Translations under genes and position numbers: made by a program | NCBI GenBank assembly: GCA_965230615.1 | Contig: OZ246012.1 | Location: 124,001-188,000 of the forward strand | Direction of reading: 5' to 3' | Origin: G965230615 sp965230615 | GTDB taxonomy: Bacteria; Pseudomonadota; Gammaproteobacteria; HTCC5015 | Length of the DNA stretch: 64,000 nt | Notes under the pieces: generated by a model | What the model was told of the DNA's origin: nothing | Database searches by the model: none | The model's input: the letters and a program-made list of their open reading frames with translations, nothing else | Part shown: positions 25,301 to 33,899 of the stretch, piece by piece | Layout of the letters: every line of letters starts with the position of its first letter | Position numbering within the stretch: the stretch's first letter is position 1

Positions 25301-27890
25301 TTTTATATATTACGCGTCTGTAGAGTGCGAATAATTGATTATCATCTTCAAGCACGCCAGTTCGAATAGCTTCACGAACATCTGCTGCTTCGTCAAAAGA
25401 TTCGCTACCAGTCAGAGTGGGTCGCAATCTGATATTAAGCTCTGCTGCGGCTAATAGAACAGCTAAATAGGAATCGGTTAAATTCAAATTTGGATTCACA
25501 GCATTTGATTGTTGCAATTGCCGATAACCTCGCATTAGCAGCGGTCGCATAACATCTTGCATAGAATATTTTTGTACATTCGGTGCGAGTCGAGCAGCAG
25601 TTTGACGTGAATCTGAAAATGCTAATACTTTTCGACCTTGTTGTGGTGCAAAAGGAGTAAGCTTCGATGAGTTAGGAGCTTGAACTTGTATCTGTTTGGT
25701 GATTAGTGCTTGAAATGGCTGATCGCCTTTGGTTTGATGGTCTTGGACTGAGGATCGAGTGGGAGAGTGCTCCTGACCACAGACAGCGCACGGTTTGAAC
25801 TGACCAAGCCCCGCAGAAGTTTCTTCGTCATCTTCATCACTATTTTCGACTTTGTATCTATTTTTTGGGATGAATACCTCTCTGGATCGACTGGGTTCAC
25901 CGACGGGGTCCATTTGTCCAGTAATGAGATCGTAGGTGTGTAGCTCGCCGTTACCTATTATAGGTTCTCCCTCGATCAATAAGTCTAATGGTTGTAATTC
26001 ATCCAGCACTCCACTAAGTGTCCGAAAGGCACCACCTGGTTCTGCCCAAAGATATTCTGGTTCTTCAAGGTTTTCAGTGTAAGCACGCCCATAAGCAGTG
26101 CCGCAATGGCGGCAGGTGAATAGTTCTAAAACTCTTGCGCCGCAGTTACAAGTATCACGAGGTTGTGAATAAAGTTTACCTGTAGGGCCGCCACGCATGT
26201 CTTCGGGTAGTTCTGAACATTGAGGGTCCATGCATGCCCATAAACCAGCTAAACCTCGATAAAAAGCATGGATACGCGCCGGCAGCAAACTAGCTTCTGA
26301 GGAAGACTGTCTTGCATAACTGCCCAGTGCTATAAGGCTGGTTATTGCTAGATCGGCGGTTCTATTATCAGCGTCAGGAAATATTAATTTCCCAAGCCCT
26401 TCTTCTCCATCTATTGGATAGGCTGAACCCATTGTATGATTTATCAGACGGCGAATTGGTCCATAATCATGTAAAGCTTGATATAAAATTTGTTCTACAG
26501 GCTCAGTGTTGCTTTTGATTTTTCTAGATGCCAAAAAGGCGCTTATTGTTATCAGTTTTTCTGCATCATTTTTAGCGCCATAAAATGTATCAATATCGAT
26601 GTCAGCAAGTAACTTAGCGTCGTCTAGTGTTCCAGTTGACTCAGCGGTCTTGGCTAATGTGCCGCTAATTGGTGCTGCAAAGTCAGCCGGATTTTTACCG
26701 CTGAGTTGAGCGGCGAATTCAATTCCGTAGTCAAGGTCGTCAAAGCTGGCACTAGTGCAAATGACTTGTAATCGCTCTGGTGGTATGCCCAGCCTATTTC
26801 GTAGTCTTCGAATTAATAGGGCAACTTCGGCACCGGCTGCACCTCTGTATAAATGAGCCTCGTCAATAACTAATAAGAAGGACTCATCAGGGTTATTACG
26901 TAGCCAACTGGCTGTTTGTTCAAATATTGGCCTCTCTAAGGGGCGCATCAACATATATTCAAGCATGGAGTAGTTGGTTACCAGTACATCAGGTGGGGCG
27001 ACCTGAACTTCATGTCTTGTAAATAACTCCGCATCTCTAGGTTGTGTAATACAGCGCTTAAATTCACCTTGAGCGTTTTTCCACCGAGACCCAGAACGTC
27101 CATACCACTCTTGTAAGTCATCTTTTGCTGGCCACTTACCCTTATCCTGCAAAATCTTGATCAACTCGGCTGCCTGCGTTTGCTCAATTGAGGGATTACC
27201 TGCCGCTCTTTCTAAGTAGTCAATATAAAATTTATTGATAACAGAAAGCCTTGCGGTATCTTTTTTACTGGTTCTGACCCCTGGATAGAGTGTTCTGCTG
27301 GTGTAGCGAGCGAAGCGCGCTGCACGCCCAGACCATTCGATAAATTGATCAACGACTCTGGGGTCAGCAAATAACAAGCGTAAACGGCCCAATTGATCGT
27401 TTACCAATGCGTTCATAGGGTAGAGCACCAATGCCCGGACTGCTGCCTGTTCTCCAAAGCGTTGTCCGGAGGTGCTGGCTTCGCCGGCCAGTTTGCCCAG
27501 GATAGGTAATAGAAAGCATTCCGTTTTACCAGAGCCGGTGCCCGTAGTTACCAAAAGGCTGCGATGATTTACCAAAGCCTCTTGTAGGGCGGTTGCCTGA
27601 TGTTCCCAGGGAGGGTTATGCAGAATCTGCTTATTTGAGCCATCTTTATGGCTCAGGCGTTCGAATAGGGACAGCGTTTCTTCAGGAAGGTTTAAGTCCT
27701 TGAAATTACGACCAATTTGGTAGCGTGATGTGCTTTCAAGATAGGGGCGCTGATGGATAACTCCTGGCTGTTGCAGTAATTGCAGTCGTTGCTGAATCAG
27801 TATTTCATTACTAATATGGTAGGTTGCCTCGATGTAATTACATAATGTTGCATGCAATTCGTCGATAGTTTGCCCAATAGTTAGCGCCAT
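22377..27890 (-). CDS. Large DUF1998-type superfamily 2 helicase (DruE/DrmA-like)
   Basis: The 1837 residues contain Walker A TGTGSGKT (116-123), DEAH at 343-346, the SF2 motif VI region QQRAGRAGRRG and a C-terminal DUF1998-like region with DTLPGGAGFARRIGEL and the cysteine cluster CPDQCDRSCYRCLRSY. Additional zinc-like pairs (CNCGARVLELFTCRHCG; CQVCHH...CEACGG) occur in the middle. Giant helicases of this type are the core of Druantia (DruE); in DISARM the helicase and DUF1998 parts are split between DrmA and DrmB. Here they are fused. It is the ATP-driven motor of the operon, starting 34 bases after the gene before it. No frameshift is seen. Confidence 0.88.
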   Translation of the reverse strand: MALTIGQTIDELHATLCNYIEATYHISNEILIQQRLQLLQQPGVIHQRPYLESTSRYQIGRNFKDLNLPEETLSLFERLSHKDGSNKQILHNPPWEHQATALQEALVNHRSLLVTTGTGSGKTECFLLPILGKLAGEASTSGQRFGEQAAVRALVLYPMNALVNDQLGRLRLLFADPRVVDQFIEWSGRAARFARYTSRTLYPGVRTSKKDTARLSVINKFYIDYLERAAGNPSIEQTQAAELIKILQDKGKWPAKDDLQEWYGRSGSRWKNAQGEFKRCITQPRDAELFTRHEVQVAPPDVLVTNYSMLEYMLMRPLERPIFEQTASWLRNNPDESFLLVIDEAHLYRGAAGAEVALLIRRLRNRLGIPPERLQVICTSASFDDLDYGIEFAAQLSGKNPADFAAPISGTLAKTAESTGTLDDAKLLADIDIDTFYGAKNDAEKLITISAFLASRKIKSNTEPVEQILYQALHDYGPIRRLINHTMGSAYPIDGEEGLGKLIFPDADNRTADLAITSLIALGSYARQSSSEASLLPARIHAFYRGLAGLWACMDPQCSELPEDMRGGPTGKLYSQPRDTCNCGARVLELFTCRHCGTAYGRAYTENLEEPEYLWAEPGGAFRTLSGVLDELQPLDLLIEGEPIIGNGELHTYDLITGQMDPVGEPSRSREVFIPKNRYKVENSDEDDEETSAGLGQFKPCAVCGQEHSPTRSSVQDHQTKGDQPFQALITKQIQVQAPNSSKLTPFAPQQGRKVLAFSDSRQTAARLAPNVQKYSMQDVMRPLLMRGYRQLQQSNAVNPNLNLTDSYLAVLLAAAELNIRLRPTLTGSESFDEAADVREAIRTGVLEDDNQLFALYRRVIYKRPPESMLNAIITCIRDKYYGLESLGLASVIETPAQTQILQNLINIPGIAESNEQKLSLARLWLRTWSAKQGFWLSSMPDAWYQTEIKSHSGNFRLVENFLGTKEAKKSFKDNWLPVLLRTFCEQVARKYRLQGETLTLNIEGEWGYCSTCRTTQRPFPGNTRCINCGQPTVDIIDPETHPVFKTRKGFYRASTTEALNNGRRPMSLVAAEHTAQLNSSQSSDVFSKAEEHELLFQDVDLGPDESGRERTAIDILSCTTTMEVGIDIGALSGVALRNMPPSRANYQQRAGRAGRRGTSVATVTSFGSADSHDEHYFSFPEQMISGQVDDPRLTMDNTDITMRHVTAYLLQCYHREKLPDMASSENQPQLFEVLGTVSDFLNDKNNLNRRDFINWITTNIDQLQNDIESWLPAEIQSSELLDNLPLKMIEVLNTALGEDTSDQTTHNAEASLEVNEEAGEERPTVRPDNENLLDRMLYKGVLPKYAFPTDIATFHVFAPDSNEYYPEFSYTPSQSLSVALTQYAPGKEVWIDNKLWRSGAIYSTMKQDRYDAWQKRRLYFECQVCHHSITTTLEEAQRGEVRDCEACGGENTLGPARTWIRPPGFAHRVDLNAQTTPDDQPARSYATRAKLMAPTPEDNKNWTALNKHLKTFSLRDNLLVTNRGPRDEGYNYCTLCGLIDPYASQNSEVLGAHRVPYPDRNHTCPGGRTSQGIVLGTDFKSDILLISIKVDDPVRLRPGHLATNVAMRTLSEAIADAGCKLLGLEATELQAEYRPAVNDPGQQGLISEIFLYDTLPGGAGFARRIGELGIQVMEKALELLEGCPDQCDRSCYRCLRSYKNKFEHDLLDRHIGASLLRYLLFGEIPSLNQARLENATSLLYEDLQRQSNTKLKIQKNILLSIPGFEDTYAPILITRDNGLQYIIGVNNPLTPQVFADSNLNDLMDLSTSYICESADELVIRRNLPNVTRQILSLVGE

Positions 27891-27924
27891 ATCCTGTAGC
27901 CTCAGTGGAGTCGTCTAGTCTCGG

Positions 27925-29001
27925 TTATTCTTGATAAGATTCAAGCCACATATGTCCCTTGGCAAACGCTATTTCTTTTTCTATATCCAGGCTTGGCAGT
28001 AGGTAAGATGCCAGACAGCCGGCGCTTTTGCTACGTGTGCCCATACTGGACCAGCGTCTTTCCAGCCATTTCGGGATTGGCGAGAACATATCTAATGCTA
28101 CTTTATCACTTTGGACTGGTCGAATCCTTATTTTCTGCGGAGTGCCGTTGAGGTTGTCGATAGCCGCTTGCAGACGCCAGGCCTGGTCACAACCCCTCTC
28201 TAGAGTATGGCCGTCGGGTAAATCCAACAAACGTCTCGCCGAGCCTTTGTCAAGATCTACATAACACCATATTTGTTCTCCATAAGCTCCACTGCGTTTA
28301 GCGATAAAATGCCCCGTATCTTCCTTTGGGCTGCGCCAACGGCCATTATAGTAGGTAGGTGGCGATGATGAATCCAGGATGCTGAGTTCGGAAATCTCGC
28401 CTGCATCGCTTTTTTTCATTAGTGCTTGGTCAAATTGATCGAGGTAGTTGGATGCAGTTATCTCCATAGGGGTTTTTAGCCATACTTCGGCGCCTACTTC
28501 ATAAAGCCCGATATCCAATAATTCCTGTTTTAAGTTTTCATCTCCCAGTGGTGTTAAAAATCGCAAGCAATCGTTGTGAACGATGCGGTTTTCTAGTTCT
28601 ACCGGCAGCAGTATTGTGTTATCAGGGCTAATACCTAGCAGAATAATGTAATTGGAAGATAGTGAAACAAATTGTGGTGGTGCTGCATATAATAATGTTT
28701 GTTTGCTGCTGGTTTCGTCATTAATATCCTCAAGTTCCAGTAGTTCTCCTTGACTGATGAGTGTGTCCAGCACTTCTCCTATGGGTATTATCAGATTGGA
28801 GTACCCGAGTGATTGAAGTGGTTCCAGAATCATTCTTGTTAAGGATCGTTTGCTAACAGGGCAGAGAATACTTGCTGTGTAGCGACAAATCTGGGCCAGG
28901 GCAGTGCGTGAGTATTCGCTATCAACAAGTATGGCACCCATGCGGTTTTCCAACTTGCTTATAATTTCTGCAGAAGAAGTTTGAATTAATTCCATTGCCA
29001 A
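27925..29001 (-). CDS. Unrecognised 358-residue defence-operon protein
   Basis: No family recognised. The N-terminal 110 residues are helical with winged-helix flavour (IISKLENRM...RTALAQICRYT...LTRMILEPLQSL). The rest is alpha/beta with many Trp, Gly and Arg residues (TYYNGRWRSPKEDTGHF; EQIWCYVDLDKGSARRLLDLP). It overlaps the 949-residue gene by 16 bases and precedes the helicase by 34 bases, so it is co-translated and probably a subunit of the same complex. It could correspond to one of the small Dru proteins of Druantia type I, but I cannot show homology. Confidence 0.8.
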   Translation of the reverse strand: MAMELIQTSSAEIISKLENRMGAILVDSEYSRTALAQICRYTASILCPVSKRSLTRMILEPLQSLGYSNLIIPIGEVLDTLISQGELLELEDINDETSSKQTLLYAAPPQFVSLSSNYIILLGISPDNTILLPVELENRIVHNDCLRFLTPLGDENLKQELLDIGLYEVGAEVWLKTPMEITASNYLDQFDQALMKKSDAGEISELSILDSSSPPTYYNGRWRSPKEDTGHFIAKRSGAYGEQIWCYVDLDKGSARRLLDLPDGHTLERGCDQAWRLQAAIDNLNGTPQKIRIRPVQSDKVALDMFSPIPKWLERRWSSMGTRSKSAGCLASYLLPSLDIEKEIAFAKGHMWLESYQE

Positions 29002-31835
29002 CTCGGATAAAGTGATTCGCCTGGTGTACCATCAGAATCAAGATGATCACGGATAATAAGACATAAAAATCGTGCGACCCTGCTAATGGTCGTTTTTATT
29101 GTTAATTCATTCAGTAAATTTTCAAAATCTTTACCAGCAAATTCACGAACTGATGCAGTGTTGCTGGCCAAGCGTAATGCAAACTCACATAATTTAAATG
29201 ATTCGCCTGTCAATTCGGATAAAAATAATACCCGTTTAGGTGTCGATTTTTTGGATAAGTCGTTTCGGTTTTCTAGTATAACTTTGGCCCAATGTCCACC
29301 ATATCTATAGCTTGGAATTGCTTCTGACATACCAGTAATCCAATTATCACCTTCTTGTTTTATTCTGCTTCGCTCAGCGACAAACCATTTTCGCCCGCCC
29401 AATTTATAGAAAATTTCACGGGTTAAAACTTCAAGTACTCTGTTACGAAATCTACCTGATGATAGCGGTTGAATAAGCCGTGCCATTGACCAGTATTCAG
29501 CAATGCTTAACAAATTTTGAACGGTGAGAGTTTTTCGAGAAATTTTTGGCGATAAAATAAAATCGTCGAACTGAGTAATTTCAGGTGGTATTATTATCGC
29601 GCTATGCTCGGTGTCTGATATTGCCACATATAAGCCTGATTGAGTAACTTCATAGTTTTTAGCAACGATCTGTGACGATAGCATCTGTGAGACATCTGGG
29701 CGATCAAAGGAGAAGTATTTAATTAAGCAATCTGCCCCTGAATCTTTTTCATTAATTAAACGTATTTGATAGCCATCAGAGGTTTCACCAAATGCCCATC
29801 TTAATGATTGAGTTTCTCGTTCGAAGGTGAGAGAGCGATTACCCAGTTCATTACCATAAAACGATAATTCACACTCTCCTGCTGCCCCATAAGCAAATAA
29901 GCAATTTTTATTATTTTGCCAATTATTTTTCAATAAATTTTGCCAACCGGACGAGGATAGGGGAAGACGAATTTTTTTAGTGCTCTCGTACAAAATGTCA
30001 TGTTTACCTTGTTCGATAAGCTTAAAGTGACATTTTATATCTCTGGATTTGGGACCAATAATTTCCAGTGTTGCAGAGCCTTCCCATAGTTCTTCCAGAC
30101 TTGCAGCCGGAGGATAACTATTAATTTGCATAGCGCCTCTGGTGAGTGATGATTCGTCTGAGACAATAGGGTTTCGAATTCTAATATTCAGGATTCCTTG
30201 CTCAATTTTTTCTCCTTTCACAGGAGTGGCTGATATATGAAGGGAATATATGCCTTCTGATAAGGTCGGTAGTTGTATGTAGTGTTGTTCTTGATTTGGT
30301 TCATTGAAAACCAGTGTTGTTAAAGTCTGATTGCTGTTTTTTAGAATAAATTGATACTGTTTTATTGGGTAGTTTGAATGAATCGCTATTGCAGGTTCAT
30401 CCGTTGATAGCCATTCTATGGAACCTTCGCCATCCCAATTGACTGGTGGAAGTCCAACGGGTTTTATCTCAATTTCTCTTCCAGCTTGAATTCCTATTTT
30501 TTCCAATGAATTTATCAATGTATCGTTGAAAGATTCTTCTGTGCTGAGTTCAAAAAGCCTGACGCCGCTACAGTCAACTTGTTTTAGTGACATTTCGGGA
30601 ATTTCAATTTCATTTGCTTCACTAATAAGTATCAAATATTTTGAATTTGGGCGTACAGTTCTGGAAAGAATCTGTTTGGCAGTATTATCAGAGGTGATTT
30701 TGAAAACCTGTGGGCCGTCATCAATAGTACATTCAGCTTCTAATAAAGTATCAAGAGCAGAATTCGATTTCTCAAATTTTAATAGAGGCACTAATGGTTC
30801 GGGCCAATTTTTTATAAAAATACTCCGACCGCCATGCAGCAGTGACTTTGGTGCTATTGGCTTACCAGATGATCCTTCCACGAATATTCTTGATTTTGTT
30901 AATGGTTCGTGGCACTCCGGGAACCAGGAAAGTAATGAAGAATAATCCGGTATAATCATCTCAAGACGCCAGTTATCCAAACTGCTGGGAATTAACCGAA
31001 AGCTGGGTCGAATCAAAAGACGGTTTATATCACCTGATTCATTTGAAGTTCTATTATTTTTGGCATGGCGAGTTGAGGGTGAATCACCGCTTTGTATCCC
31101 TTTTAATTTGGTGCGTCGATGGTAAATTTGCTGTTGGGCGCGTTTTAGCCAGAATTTGGCTTGACTGACTTTATTAAGATCCTGGCGAATTCTTTTAACA
31201 GTTGATGCCAGTATGAGTGTTTCATCAATTTCGGAATCTGTCTGTAACAATGATAAGGCAATTTGCCCAACTAGTGCAGGTTGTTCAACAAACTGCCTAA
31301 ATCGAGATGTTGTATCCCAGCTATGTCGGGCGATCAGTTGACCAAAGTCTTCGGGTGAACAGTTTTTTGTATCACTAACGCTATAGCTGATTTGAGATAA
31401 AACTTTTGCAAGTTGTTTTTGTAGATCCAGAGGTAGTACTGCATGTGTAATAGGCCAACTAATTATGGATCGATGTTCAGCCCAGGGGCCGGAAGGAACA
31501 GCACCTTGATAGGTATCACGAAAATGAAGAAAACAAGATTTCAAAGTCGCTCTTGCATTGAGTATTTCCCAACCGGGAGTATGGGTTTCAAATGTGTACC
31601 AAAACTCACCGCCTGAAAAAAGATAACCAATCTCTGAAGCATAAACTGCCCAGGCAATGGGATGTTTTTGTATACCTTGTTCGGCTTTAAGGCTGTCTTG
31701 AATGGATTGCTTTAGTAGTTCAATGTCATCTATTTCAAGACCATGCTCAAGACATAATAATCTGCGCTCTCCTGTAGTTTTTAACAAGTCATTGAAGTGC
31801 CCTGTTAAATATTCTTCCCAGTCAGATAGCAGCAT
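28986..31835 (-). CDS. Unrecognised 949-residue defence-operon protein
   Basis: No catalytic motif is visible. The N-terminal 250 residues are helical. The middle (about 480-720) is beta-rich with sandwich-like strands (LPTLSEGIYSLHISATPV; GSATLEIIGP). The C-terminal 200 residues are helical with conserved-looking aromatic stretches (IAEYWSMARLIQ; GGRKWFVAERSRIKQ). It may be a scaffold or recognition subunit. It starts three bases after the stop of the DruA-like gene and overlaps the next gene. Large non-enzymatic partners are common beside DUF1998 helicases in defence loci, but this assignment rests on context only. Confidence 0.8.
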   Translation of the reverse strand: MLLSDWEEYLTGHFNDLLKTTGERRLLCLEHGLEIDDIELLKQSIQDSLKAEQGIQKHPIAWAVYASEIGYLFSGGEFWYTFETHTPGWEILNARATLKSCFLHFRDTYQGAVPSGPWAEHRSIISWPITHAVLPLDLQKQLAKVLSQISYSVSDTKNCSPEDFGQLIARHSWDTTSRFRQFVEQPALVGQIALSLLQTDSEIDETLILASTVKRIRQDLNKVSQAKFWLKRAQQQIYHRRTKLKGIQSGDSPSTRHAKNNRTSNESGDINRLLIRPSFRLIPSSLDNWRLEMIIPDYSSLLSWFPECHEPLTKSRIFVEGSSGKPIAPKSLLHGGRSIFIKNWPEPLVPLLKFEKSNSALDTLLEAECTIDDGPQVFKITSDNTAKQILSRTVRPNSKYLILISEANEIEIPEMSLKQVDCSGVRLFELSTEESFNDTLINSLEKIGIQAGREIEIKPVGLPPVNWDGEGSIEWLSTDEPAIAIHSNYPIKQYQFILKNSNQTLTTLVFNEPNQEQHYIQLPTLSEGIYSLHISATPVKGEKIEQGILNIRIRNPIVSDESSLTRGAMQINSYPPAASLEELWEGSATLEIIGPKSRDIKCHFKLIEQGKHDILYESTKKIRLPLSSSGWQNLLKNNWQNNKNCLFAYGAAGECELSFYGNELGNRSLTFERETQSLRWAFGETSDGYQIRLINEKDSGADCLIKYFSFDRPDVSQMLSSQIVAKNYEVTQSGLYVAISDTEHSAIIIPPEITQFDDFILSPKISRKTLTVQNLLSIAEYWSMARLIQPLSSGRFRNRVLEVLTREIFYKLGGRKWFVAERSRIKQEGDNWITGMSEAIPSYRYGGHWAKVILENRNDLSKKSTPKRVLFLSELTGESFKLCEFALRLASNTASVREFAGKDFENLLNELTIKTTISRVARFLCLIIRDHLDSDGTPGESLYPSWQWN

Positions 31836-31838
31836 AGC

Positions 31839-33899
31839 TTATAAATAATTTTCAATAGTTAATTTATTTGCCGTATTATTTTTTTTATTTATTGCGACTT
31901 TATTTATAGATACCCTGGCTCCATGATTTACAGGCTCTATCAATGTGTGTTTTGAAACAGAATTGATAACCTGCCTATTTTGTATTCGCATCTTTAGCCA
32001 TCGTACCATCCACCATTCACATATTTTATTTGTCGCATTAGATGTTTTTAGAGAAATTAAGTATTTTGGGTGTTTGTGGATCTGCAAAAGATATTCCTTT
32101 AAGTTGTTAACTAAAGGAATGCCGTAAATAATTCTCTGACGACCATGTTTAAGAAATATTTCTGATGTAATGCCTAATGTTTCAAGACCTTCGCGAACTT
32201 TTCTAAGCTTGGGGCTGGCTCCTTCCCCAAATATACTGTTGACTCTTTGACCATTTTTGCGGTGATTGACCAGCCTTACTAAAGCATCAATAGTGTCATT
32301 ACTGTAATGCGATGTTCCAAATGCTTCAGATTTTCCAAGTCGAATATATCTAATTTGATTATTAGAATTTTCACTGATGTGTTCCAATGGAATTCGAATT
32401 CGATTGTACTGGCTGGAATTACTTCCATATAATGATGTTGTTCCAAGATACACAAGATTTGCGGGGCGTTTTATCGGCTTGCCGGCCATTGATGATGCGA
32501 TTTCACTACTGGTATTTTTATATCTGCGCTTATACTCGTTAACAACTTCAGGGCTAGTCATTAACATACTAACCAATTTGCCGCCTAGTATTTCATTATA
32601 GGGTGCTATAGCGCCGCAAACAGAAATGTCGGCCATGGCTATTCCAACTTTGTCAGCTTTTGCTTTACGAATAATTTTTCCGATAGTTTTTTTTCCGATA
32701 GAGCTTTGAGTCAGTTTATATAGCTTTTCGGCAGTTGGTTTCTTGCCTATATATTCATTTAAAACCATTCGTGCCTGTAGTAGGTCAGCTAATGCTAATG
32801 CCCGCTTACTACGAAATAGATGTGTTTCTGCTTTAATTTTCCAGATATTTTTTACGCTGGATTTTGCTTTTTTTAGTTGCTCGTACTGACCTTTGTCAGT
32901 ATAGCGATGATGTGCTTCCCTTTGGCTCGCGCCTTCCTCCTTGAGTGCTTCTATCAAGCTATTGTTAGGTTTTTTTAGTTCTCTTCTGCTAAAGTACTGT
33001 TCCTTCAAAAAATCATTAATATAAATTTCGCTAATTGCTTCATCCACTATGCTAATAAGCCAAGATGCCAGTTTTTTGGTTGGATGTTGTTTTATATATT
33101 CAATAAAACTTTCAGGATGCCAGCCAATCCATTTGTCACGCTCACTCAGTTGAATAATGGGACTGCTTAGACCAGCAATACCTATAACAGGGTGGAACGG
33201 GGCTGCGGCATCTCGAACTAATACCATCATAGTTCTGCCAGGAACGCTGGTGTATTGATTTGTCCATGTATGACGAAAATAGCGCCAGATATCCATTAAT
33301 CTAAGTCCTGTGAACTTGCATCTTTTTTTGTAGTCAACAAATTCCAAATAAGGTTTAACAGCATCAAATAATGAATGACCGTTACCATTATTTGCATGTT
33401 TAGCTGCATACTTGAGATCTTTGGCCAGTTCGCGCCCATCACGCATTAACGAAAAAATTGAAACAAACTGGTCTTCAAAGAGGCGCTTGCGTTCCATAGA
33501 GGAAATAAATTTTTGTACTGATGGTGAAAGAAGCTGAACGTTACGCTTTATTAACTCCTGTTTACGAATTAATTCTCTCTCGTATACAGGGTCTGTCGAT
33601 TCAAATTTTGGCGGTAAAACCTGCACAGACCCTGACCGAATACGCACATCCCAGCATTGTTCAACAAGGTCGGTGAGTACTAAACCGGCAGCCTTTAATG
33701 TTGGCCATATTTCGCGTCTTATGTTTTCTTCATGCTCTAGAAAATCAGCTCTTATTAAAAGCAGCGCTTGAGTGCTTTGGTTTTTATGTAACCAACGTTG
33801 TAACTCACGAGCGTAGTCTAGAAAAATATTTTGAGCCAGCCGAAAACGCCCAAAATCGGGATTCATAGGAATCCAGTTTTTTTTATTAATTTTCTCCAT
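31839..33899 (-). CDS. DruA-like protein (DUF4338-type)
   Basis: The 686 residues contain two stretches typical of DUF4338, the family of Druantia DruA: GRTMMVLVRDAAAPFHPVIG...LSERDKWIGWHPE (about 221-263) and ILGGKLVSMLMTSPEVVNEY with LVYLGTTSLYGSNSSQYNRI (about 440-505). The biochemical role of DruA is not settled. The extra N-terminal 200 and C-terminal 120 residues make it longer than I would expect for DruA, and the last 30 residues are Asn/Lys-rich. Its ATG shares an A with the TAA of the preceding GHKL gene (TAATG), so the two are coupled. This domain is the main link to Druantia. Family call from memory of the pattern. Confidence 0.7.
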   Translation of the reverse strand: MEKINKKNWIPMNPDFGRFRLAQNIFLDYARELQRWLHKNQSTQALLLIRADFLEHEENIRREIWPTLKAAGLVLTDLVEQCWDVRIRSGSVQVLPPKFESTDPVYERELIRKQELIKRNVQLLSPSVQKFISSMERKRLFEDQFVSIFSLMRDGRELAKDLKYAAKHANNGNGHSLFDAVKPYLEFVDYKKRCKFTGLRLMDIWRYFRHTWTNQYTSVPGRTMMVLVRDAAAPFHPVIGIAGLSSPIIQLSERDKWIGWHPESFIEYIKQHPTKKLASWLISIVDEAISEIYINDFLKEQYFSRRELKKPNNSLIEALKEEGASQREAHHRYTDKGQYEQLKKAKSSVKNIWKIKAETHLFRSKRALALADLLQARMVLNEYIGKKPTAEKLYKLTQSSIGKKTIGKIIRKAKADKVGIAMADISVCGAIAPYNEILGGKLVSMLMTSPEVVNEYKRRYKNTSSEIASSMAGKPIKRPANLVYLGTTSLYGSNSSQYNRIRIPLEHISENSNNQIRYIRLGKSEAFGTSHYSNDTIDALVRLVNHRKNGQRVNSIFGEGASPKLRKVREGLETLGITSEIFLKHGRQRIIYGIPLVNNLKEYLLQIHKHPKYLISLKTSNATNKICEWWMVRWLKMRIQNRQVINSVSKHTLIEPVNHGARVSINKVAINKKNNTANKLTIENYL

